From: an uncultured Alphaproteobacteria bacterium
GTDB lineage: Bacteria; Pseudomonadota; Alphaproteobacteria; Methylaequorales; Methylaequoraceae
Reading direction: 5' to 3'
DNA: 64,000 nt
Assembly (NCBI GenBank): GCA_902618535.1
Contig: CACNAV010000005.1
Coordinates: 1-64,000 of the forward strand
A model generated the notes under the pieces. It was not told the DNA's origin. It worked only from the letters and a program-made list of their open reading frames with translations, and searched no databases. A program made the position numbers and the translations under genes. Below, piece after piece: positions 23,575 to 33,189 of the stretch; position 1 is the first letter of the stretch; the number at the start of each line of letters is the position of its first letter.

Positions 23575-25443
23575 CTATTGACAAGACAAGCACTCCTCAT
23601 AATCTGTTTTTGTTTCAGTTATATTTTTTTCAGGCCAATTACTGGTATTATCACCTTCCACACCTGCATAGCTAGCCCGTTGAATAGACTTAGATCTGCA
23701 ATAATAAAGGCTTTTAACACCAAGCTCCCAAGCCTTCCAATGAAGCATCATTAAGTCCCATTTATCGATGTCAGCCGACAGATAAAGATTTATTGATTGG
23801 CTTTGACATATAAATGGTGTTCTGTCAGAAGCCATTTCAATTATCCATCTTTGATCAATTTCAAATGCTGTTTTAAAACAATCTTTTTCTTCGGATGATA
23901 ATTCCTTAATGTGTGAGACAGATCCATCATTTTCTAAAATACTTTGCCATGTGATTTCGTTATTTATTCCCTTATCATCAAATAATTTTTCTAAATATTT
24001 ATTTTTTACTGTGAATGATCCTGACAATGTTTTATGAGTGTAAATGTTTGCCGGAATAGGTTCAATACATGCACTTGTTCCTCCACAAATAATACTTATT
24101 GAGGCTGTTGGTGCTATAGCTAACTTATGACTAAACCTTGCTTTCACATTCATTTCTTGCGCATCAGGGCATGCACCTTTTTCGATAGCAAGAATCACTG
24201 AAGCTTTATCTGCTTCTTGCTTTAAATGTTTGAAGAATTTCATGTTCCAACTTTTTGCTAATGCGCTTTCAAATGGTATTCCCTTACTCTGGAGAAAGCT
24301 ATGAAACCCCATGGCACCCAACCCCACTGACCTTTCCATTTTTGCAGAATATGCAGCATGTTTCATAGAGTCAGGAGCATTTTTAATAAAATCCTCTAAA
24401 ACATTATCGAGAAACCTCATAATGTCTTGAATAAAATTTTCGTCTTTTGACCATTCATCCCATTTTTCAAGGTTGACCGAAGACAAACAACAAACTGCCG
24501 TTCTTTCCTTACCATGATGGTCAAGACCTGTGTGGAGCATTATTTCACTACACAAATTAGATGTTTTAACTTTCATCCCTTTTTTCATTTGGTGTTTAGC
24601 CATGTTTTTATTGACCGTGTCAATAAATACTAAATATGGCTCACCAGTTTGCATTCTAGTTTCTAAAATTTTTTGCCATAATTCTCTAGCATTAATTTTT
24701 TTTAAAGTTTCATTGGTTTTAGGGCTTCTTAATGAAAACTCCTTATTATTTTTTACACATTCCATGAACTCATCAGTGATATTGATGCCATGATGTAGGT
24801 TAAGGCTTTTTCTATTGAAATCTCCAGACGGTTTTCGAATCTCCAAAAATTCCTCAATTTCGGGATGATGAACGTCCAAATAACATGCCGCCGAACCCCT
24901 TCGTAAAGAACCTTGAGATATAGCAAGAGTAAGAGAGTCCATTACTCTAACAAAAGGTATTATACCAGATGTTTGACCAGATTTTTTTACAGTTTCTCCA
25001 ATTGACCTAACTTCTCCCCAATAGGTACCGATTCCGCCTCCGTTTGAAGCTAACCAAACATTTTCACTCCATGTTGAAAGAATTCCATCAAGGCTATCAT
25101 GAACAGTATTTAAAAAACAAGAAATTGGTAGACCTCTTTTTGCACCCCCGTTTGATAAAACTGGCGTCGCTGGCATAAACCATAACTTTGAAATATAGTC
25201 GTAAATTCTTTTTGCATGATTATCATCATCAGAATAGCATTTTGATACTCTCAAAAACATATCCTGAAATTTTTCGCCAGGAAGTAAATACCTGTCCAAA
25301 AGTGTAGCTTTTCCAAAATCTGTTAAGTTTTCATCTCTTGAATAATTGGGCTTTAAAAATGACTTTTCTCTAATATCATTTTTATTTAACGTTTGGATTT
25401 TTTTATCCAAAGGAAGAACATTAAGAGAAGTCTGGTTTTGCAT
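23575..25443 (-). CDS. nrdA: class I ribonucleotide reductase, alpha (catalytic) subunit
   Basis: The 622-residue catalytic subunit. Active-site residues are Cys109 (PISCFLN), Asn296, Cys298 and Glu300 (NLCSE), and a Cys near 318-319 (AVCCLSS). The C-terminal redox pair is Cys618-x2-Cys621 (CLSCQ). It is shorter than the 761-residue E. coli protein because the N-terminal ATP-cone is missing, so allosteric shut-off by dATP is not expected. An NrdR box lies 27 bases upstream. The gene precedes nrdB. Confidence 0.96.
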   Translation of the reverse strand: MQNQTSLNVLPLDKKIQTLNKNDIREKSFLKPNYSRDENLTDFGKATLLDRYLLPGEKFQDMFLRVSKCYSDDDNHAKRIYDYISKLWFMPATPVLSNGGAKRGLPISCFLNTVHDSLDGILSTWSENVWLASNGGGIGTYWGEVRSIGETVKKSGQTSGIIPFVRVMDSLTLAISQGSLRRGSAACYLDVHHPEIEEFLEIRKPSGDFNRKSLNLHHGINITDEFMECVKNNKEFSLRSPKTNETLKKINARELWQKILETRMQTGEPYLVFIDTVNKNMAKHQMKKGMKVKTSNLCSEIMLHTGLDHHGKERTAVCCLSSVNLEKWDEWSKDENFIQDIMRFLDNVLEDFIKNAPDSMKHAAYSAKMERSVGLGAMGFHSFLQSKGIPFESALAKSWNMKFFKHLKQEADKASVILAIEKGACPDAQEMNVKARFSHKLAIAPTASISIICGGTSACIEPIPANIYTHKTLSGSFTVKNKYLEKLFDDKGINNEITWQSILENDGSVSHIKELSSEEKDCFKTAFEIDQRWIIEMASDRTPFICQSQSINLYLSADIDKWDLMMLHWKAWELGVKSLYYCRSKSIQRASYAGVEGDNTSNWPEKNITETKTDYEECLSCQ

Positions 25444-25469
25444 AATAATTTCCTACGAAAGTTTTAAGA

Positions 25470-25483
25470 ACACTATATATAGT
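25470..25483. promoter_or_regulatory. NrdR box upstream of nrdAB
   Basis: ACACTATATATAGT fits the NrdR consensus (acaCwAtATaTwGtgt). It is 27 bases before the nrdA start. NrdR represses ribonucleotide reductase genes in response to ATP/dATP. A clear second box at the usual spacing is not evident. Confidence 0.8.
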
Positions 25484-25529
25484 AATAAATGTTTAAATAA
25501 TGTCAACTACTAGTATGTAAAAAGATTTT

Positions 25530-25606
25530 TGGCGCGCCCGGAGAGAGTCGAACTCCCAACCTTCTGATCCGTAGTCAGATGCTCTATCCAATTGAGCTAC
25601 GGGCGC
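25530..25606 (-). tRNA. tRNA-Arg (anticodon ACG)
   Basis: Read on the minus strand, the sequence folds into a full cloverleaf: acceptor GCGCCCG/CGGGCGC, D-arm AGCTCAATTGGATAGAGC, anticodon loop CTACGGA in a TCTGA/TCAGA stem, and T-arm GGGAGTTCGACTCTC. The discriminator is G and CCA is encoded. ACG is normally edited to ICG and reads CGU, CGC and CGA. Confidence 0.97.
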
Positions 25607-25790
25607 TTAATTAAAAAAATTATACAAAGAAGTTGGTAAAAAAAAATTCAAAAAAAAAAAAGATAGAAAGCTAACGTATCAATAATTAATATTTTTTTGT
25701 TTATTTTAGATTTTTAATAGGATATATCTATTGTTATTTGTTAACAAAATTTTATGATATTAACTAATTAAGTCGAACAAACATATATAT

Positions 25791-26951
25791 ATGAAAAATC
25801 TCACTAATCCCCTAATTTTTTTATTCTTTCTTTCAACCTACTCTTGTGCAGGAGTTCAGGACGTTGTCTTTCCATCTTTATCAGATGAGGAAGTAGTTGC
25901 TCCACCTGCTTTAGAGGATGTTCCAGCTACAATTGAATCCGCTGAGTCTCCTACTCAAGAAATACCACCGTCACAATATGCACAGCCGCCAGTAGGTCAA
26001 CCACAAGTTGCTTATGATACTGGGCCCACCGGTACTTTTGTAGGAGGAAAAATTAATCAATTTAGAGCTGATTTATCAAGCATTCAAAACGCTGTGTCAT
26101 CACATAACAATGATTTTTTAAGATTCAAAGATCTTGTTGATGAACAAACCTCTGTTTATCAAGGTCTTTCAAGCGCTATCCGCTCTAGATTACAAATTGG
26201 CACAACCCCTGGAAACCCAATTCTTGTTGGACAATGGAATGATGCACAAAGGGCACTCGAAGACATACAAAATAATGTGAATAATTTACAAATTGTAAAT
26301 AACCGTGTTACAGCCGATGCTGCACTTATAACACATTTGAAAAATGCAATTAATTCAAGTTTCTTTATTTCTGGAGCTATAGATGAAGATCACAATCAAC
26401 TGAAAGTACTCAACGATGACGTTCAAAGAACATCAGTTTTATATTCCCGCTTAATGGACGAATTAGAAGAAAAGATTTCTAGAGAAATCCAAATACTAAA
26501 CGCTGAGAGACAATATATGAAAGAGTTATCTGCAGATGTTGAAGTGGGTAAGTTCGGTGGAAGAGTTTCCGCTCCTCCAACAAGAAGTTCTCAATCCACA
26601 GGCACACAAAAAATTGAAGAGCAAGGATCGATTGACACAATTAAAATCGCTCCACTAAATTATGATAACGCCATATTAGTAATAAAATTCGATGACACTA
26701 ACTTCGACTATTCAACAGCTCTTTTTGAATCTATTTCTAACGCTCTTGAACAAATGCCCTCAGCTAGTTTTGAGGTAGTAGCGGTTAGTCCTACTGGTGG
26801 AGCAAGCTTTGCTGAAAAAGCCAGACAGAGAGCATCCGAAGTTTTCAACAAAGTAGTGGAAATGGGTGTTCCATCCGAAAGAGTTTCCTTGGCATCTTCC
26901 AATAGCACTTCAGCACAAGCTGAAGAAGTCCACATTTACCTTAAGAATTAA
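25791..26951 (+). CDS. putative lipoprotein with coiled coil and OmpA-like C-terminal domain
   Basis: A 386-residue protein with a lipobox-like signal peptide end (STYSCAG, Cys19). A proline-rich acidic linker (residues 35-80) is followed by long helical, coiled-coil-like segments (residues 85-245) and a C-terminal domain of about 90 residues (ILVIKFDDTNFDYSTALFESI...AEEVHIYLKN) that resembles OmpA-type peptidoglycan-binding folds. Such an architecture suggests an outer-membrane-anchored envelope protein. The exact family is not known to me. Confidence 0.7.
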   Translation: MKNLTNPLIFLFFLSTYSCAGVQDVVFPSLSDEEVVAPPALEDVPATIESAESPTQEIPPSQYAQPPVGQPQVAYDTGPTGTFVGGKINQFRADLSSIQNAVSSHNNDFLRFKDLVDEQTSVYQGLSSAIRSRLQIGTTPGNPILVGQWNDAQRALEDIQNNVNNLQIVNNRVTADAALITHLKNAINSSFFISGAIDEDHNQLKVLNDDVQRTSVLYSRLMDELEEKISREIQILNAERQYMKELSADVEVGKFGGRVSAPPTRSSQSTGTQKIEEQGSIDTIKIAPLNYDNAILVIKFDDTNFDYSTALFESISNALEQMPSASFEVVAVSPTGGASFAEKARQRASEVFNKVVEMGVPSERVSLASSNSTSAQAEEVHIYLKN

Positions 26952-26959
26952 TTATCCTT

Positions 26960-27826
26960 CTATTTCATAGTTTTAATCAAACCTTTTTGCTCAACTAATT
27001 TCTTTCTTATAGAAATGTTATCTATAAGTCTTATCCCATCAATCGTTATTGAGATAAATATTCTACTTTTGGACGGCTTACTGTCTAGCTTAGATAAGTT
27101 TTTTTCTTTAAGAATTTCAATGTAATTTACCTTTTCAAAACCTTGCTTTAATAGTTTTAGTCTGATTGAGTTTAATTTTTTCTTTTTAAACCCAAAGTTT
27201 TGAATATCAAATTCAATTGCCTTCAAGGTCTCAAATATGATTTTAGTAAGATGTTTTTTTTTACCACTAATCAATCGATTGCGAGAAGACATGGCTAAAC
27301 CATTATTTTCTCTAAATGTTGGTAAAATAATTACTTTTGTTTTAAAAAAAAAATCCTTGATTAATTTTTTAATCACTAAAATCTGTTGATAATCCTTTTG
27401 TCCTAAGATCAAAAAATGAGGCTGAATTAGGTTTAAAAATTTCAAAATTATTAGTGCAACTCCCGAAAAATGACCTGGTCTATCTTTACCACAGAGTTTT
27501 TTTCCTAACTGCCCAATATCTATCGATAAAGATGTGTTGGCAAAATTTTCTTTGGGTAAAAAAATTAAATCAACATTATGTTGTTTTAATAGTTCCAAGT
27601 CCTTCTTTAAGGTTCTAGGATAATTCTTAAAATCATTTTTCTCAGAAAATTGGAGTGGATTTACAAATATGCTTACCAGTGAAACATAATCTTCTTTTTG
27701 AGATTTTTTTATAAGACTTAAATGTCCTTCATGAAGATTTCCCATTGTGGGTATAAAATTGATAGTTTTTTTTCTCCTTATTTTTTCTAAAGTTTCTGTT
27801 AACACTTTTATAGTTTGTATTATCAT
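26960..27826 (-). CDS. panC: pantothenate synthetase
   Basis: Joins pantoate and beta-alanine with ATP. The 288-residue protein carries PTMGNLHEGHLSLIK near residue 26 (HxGH-type nucleotide-binding motif), FVNPLQF, GKDRPGHFSGV and the AMSSRN sequence. It begins one base past the panB stop, so the two form an operon. It is lysine-rich compared with typical homologues, in line with low G+C. Confidence 0.95.
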   Translation of the reverse strand: MIIQTIKVLTETLEKIRRKKTINFIPTMGNLHEGHLSLIKKSQKEDYVSLVSIFVNPLQFSEKNDFKNYPRTLKKDLELLKQHNVDLIFLPKENFANTSLSIDIGQLGKKLCGKDRPGHFSGVALIILKFLNLIQPHFLILGQKDYQQILVIKKLIKDFFFKTKVIILPTFRENNGLAMSSRNRLISGKKKHLTKIIFETLKAIEFDIQNFGFKKKKLNSIRLKLLKQGFEKVNYIEILKEKNLSKLDSKPSKSRIFISITIDGIRLIDNISIRKKLVEQKGLIKTMK

Positions 27827-27827
27827 T

Positions 27828-28613
27828 TTACTTATAATAATTTTTTTTTTGAGGATATTTTCTTTTAACTACTTCTAGTGAAAATTTTTGAAATGCCCGA
27901 GAAATAATCATATCCAAATTCGAATATTTTTTTAAAAATTTAGCGTCAAAATCTGTTAAACCCAGAAGATCCTCTGCAACAAGAATTTGTCCATCACAAT
28001 CGGAAGTAGCTCCAATACCAATTATAGGAATATTTGAATTTTCCATCAACTTTTTAACAACTGGCTCAATCGTACACTCAACTACAACTGCAAAAACACC
28101 AGCTTTTTCCAAGGAAACAAGGTCATTCAATATTTTTTTTTTCTCATTTTTTTTTCTTCCATAAACTGGATACTTACCATTATGTTGTTGTGGTAATAAA
28201 CCAATGTGACCCATAACGTTAATTTTTTTTTTAATAAGAAACTTTATTGTATCAAAAAAATTTTCTCCACCCTCTAGTTTAACAGCGTCCGCTCCAGTTT
28301 CTGATAAAATTTTTTTGGCATTTTTATAAGCTGATTTAGCATCCCTTTCGTAAGTTCCATATGGCATATCTACAACAACCATCGCTCTCTTAGCTTGCTT
28401 CACAACAGCTTTTGCATGTTGAGAAATTAAATCGATGCTTACTTTTCTTGTTGAATTGAATCCATATAGAACGGGTCCAACAGAATCACCAACTAAAATT
28501 ATATCTGCATATTTGTCAGCAATTTTAGCAATTGGTGCTGTGTATGATGTAATACAAATAATGGGTATTTTTTTTTTAAATTTCTCAAATATTTTTTTTT
28601 TTTTAAAAAACAT
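27828..28613 (-). CDS. panB: 3-methyl-2-oxobutanoate hydroxymethyltransferase
   Basis: Forms ketopantoate, using methylene-tetrahydrofolate. The ATG at 28613 is preferred over a TTG two codons upstream, giving 261 residues. Family motifs are LVGDSVGPVLYG, VVDMPYGTY, AVKLEGG, VMGHIGLLPQ and IPIIGIGATSDCDGQILV. It precedes panC. One-carbon units from methanol oxidation could feed this step, but that link is general. Confidence 0.95.
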   Translation of the reverse strand: MFFKKKKIFEKFKKKIPIICITSYTAPIAKIADKYADIILVGDSVGPVLYGFNSTRKVSIDLISQHAKAVVKQAKRAMVVVDMPYGTYERDAKSAYKNAKKILSETGADAVKLEGGENFFDTIKFLIKKKINVMGHIGLLPQQHNGKYPVYGRKKNEKKKILNDLVSLEKAGVFAVVVECTIEPVVKKLMENSNIPIIGIGATSDCDGQILVAEDLLGLTDFDAKFLKKYSNLDMIISRAFQKFSLEVVKRKYPQKKNYYK

Positions 28614-28667
28614 TAGCAAATTTTTTTTTATAAGATTAGCATTAGGTTTTTTAAAGTAGCATATTTT

Positions 28668-30350
28668 ATGATTATAAAGAGAATAAAAATTTTCCTATTA
28701 ATATTTTTACTTTTTACAATCCATTCAAACTCATATTCAGATGATATCTATATTGATCCTGAACCCTATGCAACTGACTCAACCCATAATAACAAATATT
28801 ATGAAGGGTTAAATATAATTGTAGTTACAGCTAATGACTATGCAACAAAAATTGGATATGAAATTCTTGAAAATGGAGGGACTGTTTTTGATGCAGCTAT
28901 TTCTATTCAAATAGCCTTAGGTCTTGTAGAACCTCAATCATCTGGGCTTGGAGGAGGTCTATTCATTACCTTTTTTGATAACAATTCAAAAAAAGTTATG
29001 ACATATGAAGGTAGAGAAACTGCCCCAAAAAATATTAATCAGAATTTATTTCTTGATGAAAATCAAAAACCAAAGAAGTTTTTTTCTGCAGTGGTTGGAG
29101 GATTGTCAGTTGGAACACCTGCAACACTCAAGGCTTTATATGAGCTTAACAGAGACTATGGCACAATTGAGTGGAAATATTTACTTCAACCAGTCATTAC
29201 CCTAGCTAGAGAGGGTTTTATCCCGCCAAAAAGGCTTGTTAGTGCTTTAAAAAAAGAGAAATACTTATTTGAAGTAGAACCTAATTCAAAATTTAAAGAA
29301 ATACTAAATAACCCAAATAAAAAGTTTTTTAATTTAGACTATGCCAATACATTAGAAAAAATATCAGAAAATATTGAGGACTTTTATAATGGTCAAATAG
29401 CCTCAAATATTGTTGAAAAAATAAAAAGCTCTAAAAATCCAGGTTTCATGACTAAGAGAGATTTATCCGATTATAAAGTTCAAAAAAAAAGTGCATTATG
29501 TCATAAATTAAAAAATGAATTTAAAGTTTGTGGACCTAGTTTACCTTCATCAGGAACAATTTGTGTACTTCAGGCCTTAAAGCTTTATGAAAGTTTGTTA
29601 CATAAAAATAAAATAGTAGGATCAAAAGAAAAATTTAGATTGAAACTATCTATAATAAATTTTGTATATTACCTTAGAGACAAATACCTTGGAGATGATA
29701 ATTTTGATATTGTAGACATAGATAAATTATTAAATAAAAGTTTTCTTTTAAAGGAATTTAATTTATTTAAAAAACTGAAGCTTAACGCTGTGAATGACAA
29801 CATTGACGAAATTCTTAATTCAACAAGTCATTTCACTTTAGTAGATAAATACCAAAACGTAATTTCTCTTACATCAAGTATTGAGAGTTCATTTGGCTCA
29901 AGACTTTTTACAGATGGGTTTTTTTTAAATAATCAACTTACTGATTTCAGGTTTAAAACAACAGATGCAAATGGGAAAGTTCTCAAAAATATCCCACAGG
30001 GTAATAAAAAACCATTAAGTTCAATGTCTCCGTTAATTATTTTCGACAAGGATGATAATTTTTACATGACTGTCGGCTCACCTGGAGGTAAAGCTATAAT
30101 TTCATATGTATTTAGGGTTATAAGTGAGGATTTTTTTTCTGACTATAAAATTAGAGAAATAGTCGAAAAACCTAACTTTATAAAAATTAATGGAAAAAAC
30201 TTTTTTGAAAAAAAAATATTAAATGAAATTTCATCAGAAAGTGGAAAAATTAGGAATCTAACAAGTGGGCTTGCAATTATTAAGAAAAAAAATGATTTTT
30301 ATATAGGTGTTGCTGATTCAAGAAGAGATGGAACAGTAAAAGGAAAATAA
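28668..30350 (+). CDS. ggt: gamma-glutamyltranspeptidase
   Basis: A 560-residue N-terminal nucleophile hydrolase that cleaves gamma-glutamyl compounds such as glutathione, in the periplasm. The signal peptide is MIIKRIKIFLLIFLLFTIHSNSYS. The maturation nucleophile is Thr386 in STSHFTLVD, followed by SSFGSRLFTDGFFLNNQLTDF, PLSSMSPLI and the VGSPGG motif. The N-terminal half has SSGLGGGLFI and the YEGRETAP substrate-binding Arg. The proform is expected to self-cleave at Ser385/Thr386. Confidence 0.94.
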   Translation: MIIKRIKIFLLIFLLFTIHSNSYSDDIYIDPEPYATDSTHNNKYYEGLNIIVVTANDYATKIGYEILENGGTVFDAAISIQIALGLVEPQSSGLGGGLFITFFDNNSKKVMTYEGRETAPKNINQNLFLDENQKPKKFFSAVVGGLSVGTPATLKALYELNRDYGTIEWKYLLQPVITLAREGFIPPKRLVSALKKEKYLFEVEPNSKFKEILNNPNKKFFNLDYANTLEKISENIEDFYNGQIASNIVEKIKSSKNPGFMTKRDLSDYKVQKKSALCHKLKNEFKVCGPSLPSSGTICVLQALKLYESLLHKNKIVGSKEKFRLKLSIINFVYYLRDKYLGDDNFDIVDIDKLLNKSFLLKEFNLFKKLKLNAVNDNIDEILNSTSHFTLVDKYQNVISLTSSIESSFGSRLFTDGFFLNNQLTDFRFKTTDANGKVLKNIPQGNKKPLSSMSPLIIFDKDDNFYMTVGSPGGKAIISYVFRVISEDFFSDYKIREIVEKPNFIKINGKNFFEKKILNEISSESGKIRNLTSGLAIIKKKNDFYIGVADSRRDGTVKGK

Positions 30351-30394
30351 TTTTTATTTTACAAACCTTACAAATTTGATATAAAAAATGAATT

Positions 30395-30529
30395 ATGAAA
30401 AGAACTTTTCAACCAAGTAATATTGTAAGAAAAAGAAGACACGGATTTAGATCCAGAATGTCTACGCCAGGTGGAAAAAAAGTACTCATCAGAAGAAGAC
30501 AAAAAGGTAGAAAAACTTTATCTGCCTGA
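30395..30529 (+). CDS. rpmH: 50S ribosomal protein L34
   Basis: A 44-residue basic protein starting [20 protein letters not shown] and ending [12 protein letters not shown], nearly the family consensus. It is not preceded by a strong ribosome site (AAAAATGAATT). It is followed, and overlapped by 59 bases, by rnpA in another frame. Confidence 0.98.
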   Translation: MKRTFQPSNIVRKRRHGFRSRMSTPGGKKVLIRRRQKGRKTLSA

Positions 30530-30842
30530 TAAGTCAAATAGACTAAAAAAAAGGTCAGAGTTTATTAGTTTACGTAGTAAGTGCACCACGTTGCATGGTA
30601 AATTTGTAATCATCAACATTCATAAAAGTTCAAATTTCACAAAATATGGATTAACTGTAAGCAAAAAAATTGGAAATGCAGTTAAAAGAAATTACTTAAA
30701 GAGAATATTTAGATCAATAATAAGAAATAATTGGAAAAGTATCCAAAATTCTATTTCTTTCGAAATAATACCTAAGAAAAAAATTTTAAATTGCTCCTTT
30801 ACTGAAATAGAAAAAGATATAAAGGAAACTTTAAATAAATAG
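30471..30842 (+). CDS. rnpA: ribonuclease P protein component
   Basis: A 123-residue basic protein that helps the RNase P RNA mature tRNA. The family core is [36 protein letters not shown]. After the rpmH stop there is no ATG, GTG or TTG in this frame before the conserved core, so the GTG at 30471, inside rpmH, is the best start. This gives an N-terminal extension of about 24 residues before the usual beginning. No yidD gene lies between it and yidC. Confidence 0.93.
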   Translation: MEKKYSSEEDKKVEKLYLPDKSNRLKKRSEFISLRSKCTTLHGKFVIINIHKSSNFTKYGLTVSKKIGNAVKRNYLKRIFRSIIRNNWKSIQNSISFEIIPKKKILNCSFTEIEKDIKETLNK

Positions 30843-30899
30843 AATTTCTAAAATCATTGAAAGTAAGTTAAGTTTCTTATATTAGTATATTTTGTAAAA

Positions 30900-32579
30900 A
30901 TGGATAATCAAAAAAATTTATTACTCGCAGTCGTATTCTCTCTAGTTATTTTAATTGGTTTCGACTTCTTTTTTGCTCCCAAAAAAAGTGAAGTTAATAA
31001 AGTTCAAGTAAATGAAAATATCTCTGAAGAAACCTTAGATAAGAACACACCCTCCATTGATTCCTCTTTAATAAAAAAATCAAATGAAATTAAATCCTCT
31101 GAAAAAAGAATAAAATTTAAAGCAAATAGGATCGAAGGTAGTATAAACTTATTTGGAGCTACCATTGACGACATAATTTTAAGCGATTATTTCCAAACAA
31201 TTGAAAAAAAAAAAAAAATCCAGGTTCTTCAACAAGAGAATAGTAACTCTCCATACTTTCTAAGAATGGGTTGGGCATCAACAGATAAATCTATAGAGCT
31301 TCCAGACAAAAATAGTCTTTGGAAGGCTAATAAAGAAAACTTTAATAACGAAAAAATTAAACTTGAATGGTACAATAATAAAGGACTTAAGATTATAAGG
31401 GAAATCTCTTTTGACGAAAATTTTATGATAACCATTACCGATGAGGTTATAAATGGTACATCTGGCAAAATTGATTTAACAAACTTCTCCTATTTAAGAA
31501 GAAAAAACTATGAACCAGAAAATAAGTTTTTCATCCTCCACGAAGGACCACTTGGAGTTTTCAATGATACGTTAAAAGAAGTTTCCTATGACGAGCTTCA
31601 TGAAAATAAAGAAATTGTTGAATCTACAAAAAATGGATGGATTGGTTACACCGATCACTACTGGCAAGTTGCAATTTTTCCTGATACCAACGAATCATTT
31701 AAGGCAAGGTTTAAAACATTAAATGATCGACGTAATTCAATTCAAATAGATTTTATTAATAATAATGTAAAATCTGTTGAGCCAAATTCAAACTTAGTTA
31801 CAAAATCTTATGTATTTGCAGGTGCTAAAGAAGTACCACTGATTGATAACTACATAAAAGAACTCAATGTCAATAAGCTTGATCTATCAGTAGATTTTGG
31901 TTGGTTTTATTTTCTTACAAAACCTCTTTTTTATGCTCTGAATTTTTTATCCACTAAATTCGAAAATTTTGGAATTGGAATTATAATTCTTACTATTTTT
32001 ATAAGGATTATTTTATTTCCTCTCGCAAATAAATCCTTTAAATCAATGAACTCAATGAGGATTTTAACCCCAGAAATTCAAAGGGTAAGAGAGAGATATA
32101 AAGATGACAGGCAAAAAATGAATCAAGAAATGTTTGCTCTTTACAGAGAAAAAAAAATTAACCCTGCAGCAGGATGCCTTCCAATCTTGATTCAGATTCC
32201 AATTTTCTTTGCATTATACAAGGTGCTATTTGTTTCAATAGAAATGAGACATGCCCCTTTCTTTGGATGGATTAAAGATTTGTCAGCTCCTGACCCTACA
32301 AGTTTGTTTAACCTTTTTGGGTTAATTCCTTGGGATCCACCATTATTTTTAACAATAGGAATTTGGCCACTTTTAATGGGACTTACAATGTATTTGCAAC
32401 AAAAAATAAACCCTCCACCTCCCGACCCTATTCAGGCAAAAATTTTCATGATGTTACCTTTTATTTTTACTTTTTTATTAGCAACCTTTCCCTCTGGAAT
32501 GGTTGTATATTGGACTGTAAATAATGTTTTATCTATAGGACAACAATATATTTTATTAAAAAAACAAAAAAAAGAATAA
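30900..32579 (+). CDS. yidC: membrane protein insertase YidC
   Basis: A 559-residue inner-membrane insertase. An N-terminal membrane anchor (LLLAVVFSLVILIGFDFFF), a large periplasmic beta domain (about residues 60-330) and a C-terminal hydrophobic core (residues 350-550) are visible, including NKSFKSMNSMRILTPEIQ, NPAAGCLPILIQIPIFFALYKVLF and FPSGMVVYWTVNNVLSIGQQ. It acts with or without SecYEG. The neighbours rpmH-rnpA upstream and engB downstream are standard. Confidence 0.97.
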   Translation: MDNQKNLLLAVVFSLVILIGFDFFFAPKKSEVNKVQVNENISEETLDKNTPSIDSSLIKKSNEIKSSEKRIKFKANRIEGSINLFGATIDDIILSDYFQTIEKKKKIQVLQQENSNSPYFLRMGWASTDKSIELPDKNSLWKANKENFNNEKIKLEWYNNKGLKIIREISFDENFMITITDEVINGTSGKIDLTNFSYLRRKNYEPENKFFILHEGPLGVFNDTLKEVSYDELHENKEIVESTKNGWIGYTDHYWQVAIFPDTNESFKARFKTLNDRRNSIQIDFINNNVKSVEPNSNLVTKSYVFAGAKEVPLIDNYIKELNVNKLDLSVDFGWFYFLTKPLFYALNFLSTKFENFGIGIIILTIFIRIILFPLANKSFKSMNSMRILTPEIQRVRERYKDDRQKMNQEMFALYREKKINPAAGCLPILIQIPIFFALYKVLFVSIEMRHAPFFGWIKDLSAPDPTSLFNLFGLIPWDPPLFLTIGIWPLLMGLTMYLQQKINPPPPDPIQAKIFMMLPFIFTFLLATFPSGMVVYWTVNNVLSIGQQYILLKKQKKE

Positions 32580-32598
32580 ATAAAATTTGGAATAACTC

Positions 32599-33189
32599 GT
32601 GAGTGAAGATTGGAAGTTTATTAAAGAAGTTCACTCATTTAAAGATCTACCATCCGATCAAATACCTGAATTTATTTTTTGGGGTCGCTCTAATGTTGGA
32701 AAATCCTCCCTAATAAATTCTTTGACAAAAAAAAAGATTGCAAAAACTTCAAGGACCCCTGGAAGAACTAAATCGTTAGTTTTTTTTCAGTATAAAAATA
32801 TTTTAAGAATTGTTGACTTTCCAGGCTATGGTTTTTCAAAAATTTCTCCAAGTCAAATCTTTAAGTTGGATTTATTATTAGATCAATATTTTCAAAAAAG
32901 AGAGAATCTTAAAAAAATTTTTCTACTTATTGATTCTAGACATCTCTTAAAACCAATTGATTTGTCAATAATAAAACTTCTTGAGGAAATTTCTAAAAAA
33001 GAAATTATTTTTGTTTTCACAAAAAAAGATAAAATTAAAAATTTAAAACTTTTAAAAAAAAATACGGAATCTCTTAATCTCATAAGAAAGAAGTTTAACA
33101 AAAATATCTTTAATACTAGTATTAAGGAGAGTAATGGGATAGTTTTATTAAAAAAATTTTTATTCAAATCTCAAAATATTCATGATTAA
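32599..33189 (+). CDS. engB: ribosome biogenesis GTPase EngB/YsxC
   Basis: A 196-residue GTPase needed for large-subunit assembly. The G motifs are GRSNVGKSS (P-loop), TSRTPGRTKSL, DFPGYG (G3), FTKKDKI (G4). It begins with GTG (32599) 19 bases after yidC. It overlaps argB by eight bases. Confidence 0.95.
   Translation: MSEDWKFIKEVHSFKDLPSDQIPEFIFWGRSNVGKSSLINSLTKKKIAKTSRTPGRTKSLVFFQYKNILRIVDFPGYGFSKISPSQIFKLDLLLDQYFQKRENLKKIFLLIDSRHLLKPIDLSIIKLLEEISKKEIIFVFTKKDKIKNLKLLKKNTESLNLIRKKFNKNIFNTSIKESNGIVLLKKFLFKSQNIHD

Noticed and set aside
25505-25518. Possible second NrdR box (AACTACTAGTATGT)
   Set aside because: Poor match to the consensus, and the centre is about 35 bp from the first box, not the usual 31-32 bp.
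28600-28650. Runs of A and T (many sites) as possible slippage or phase-variable tracts
   Set aside because: Such runs occur throughout this AT-rich window inside conserved genes, and no frame disruption was seen near them.
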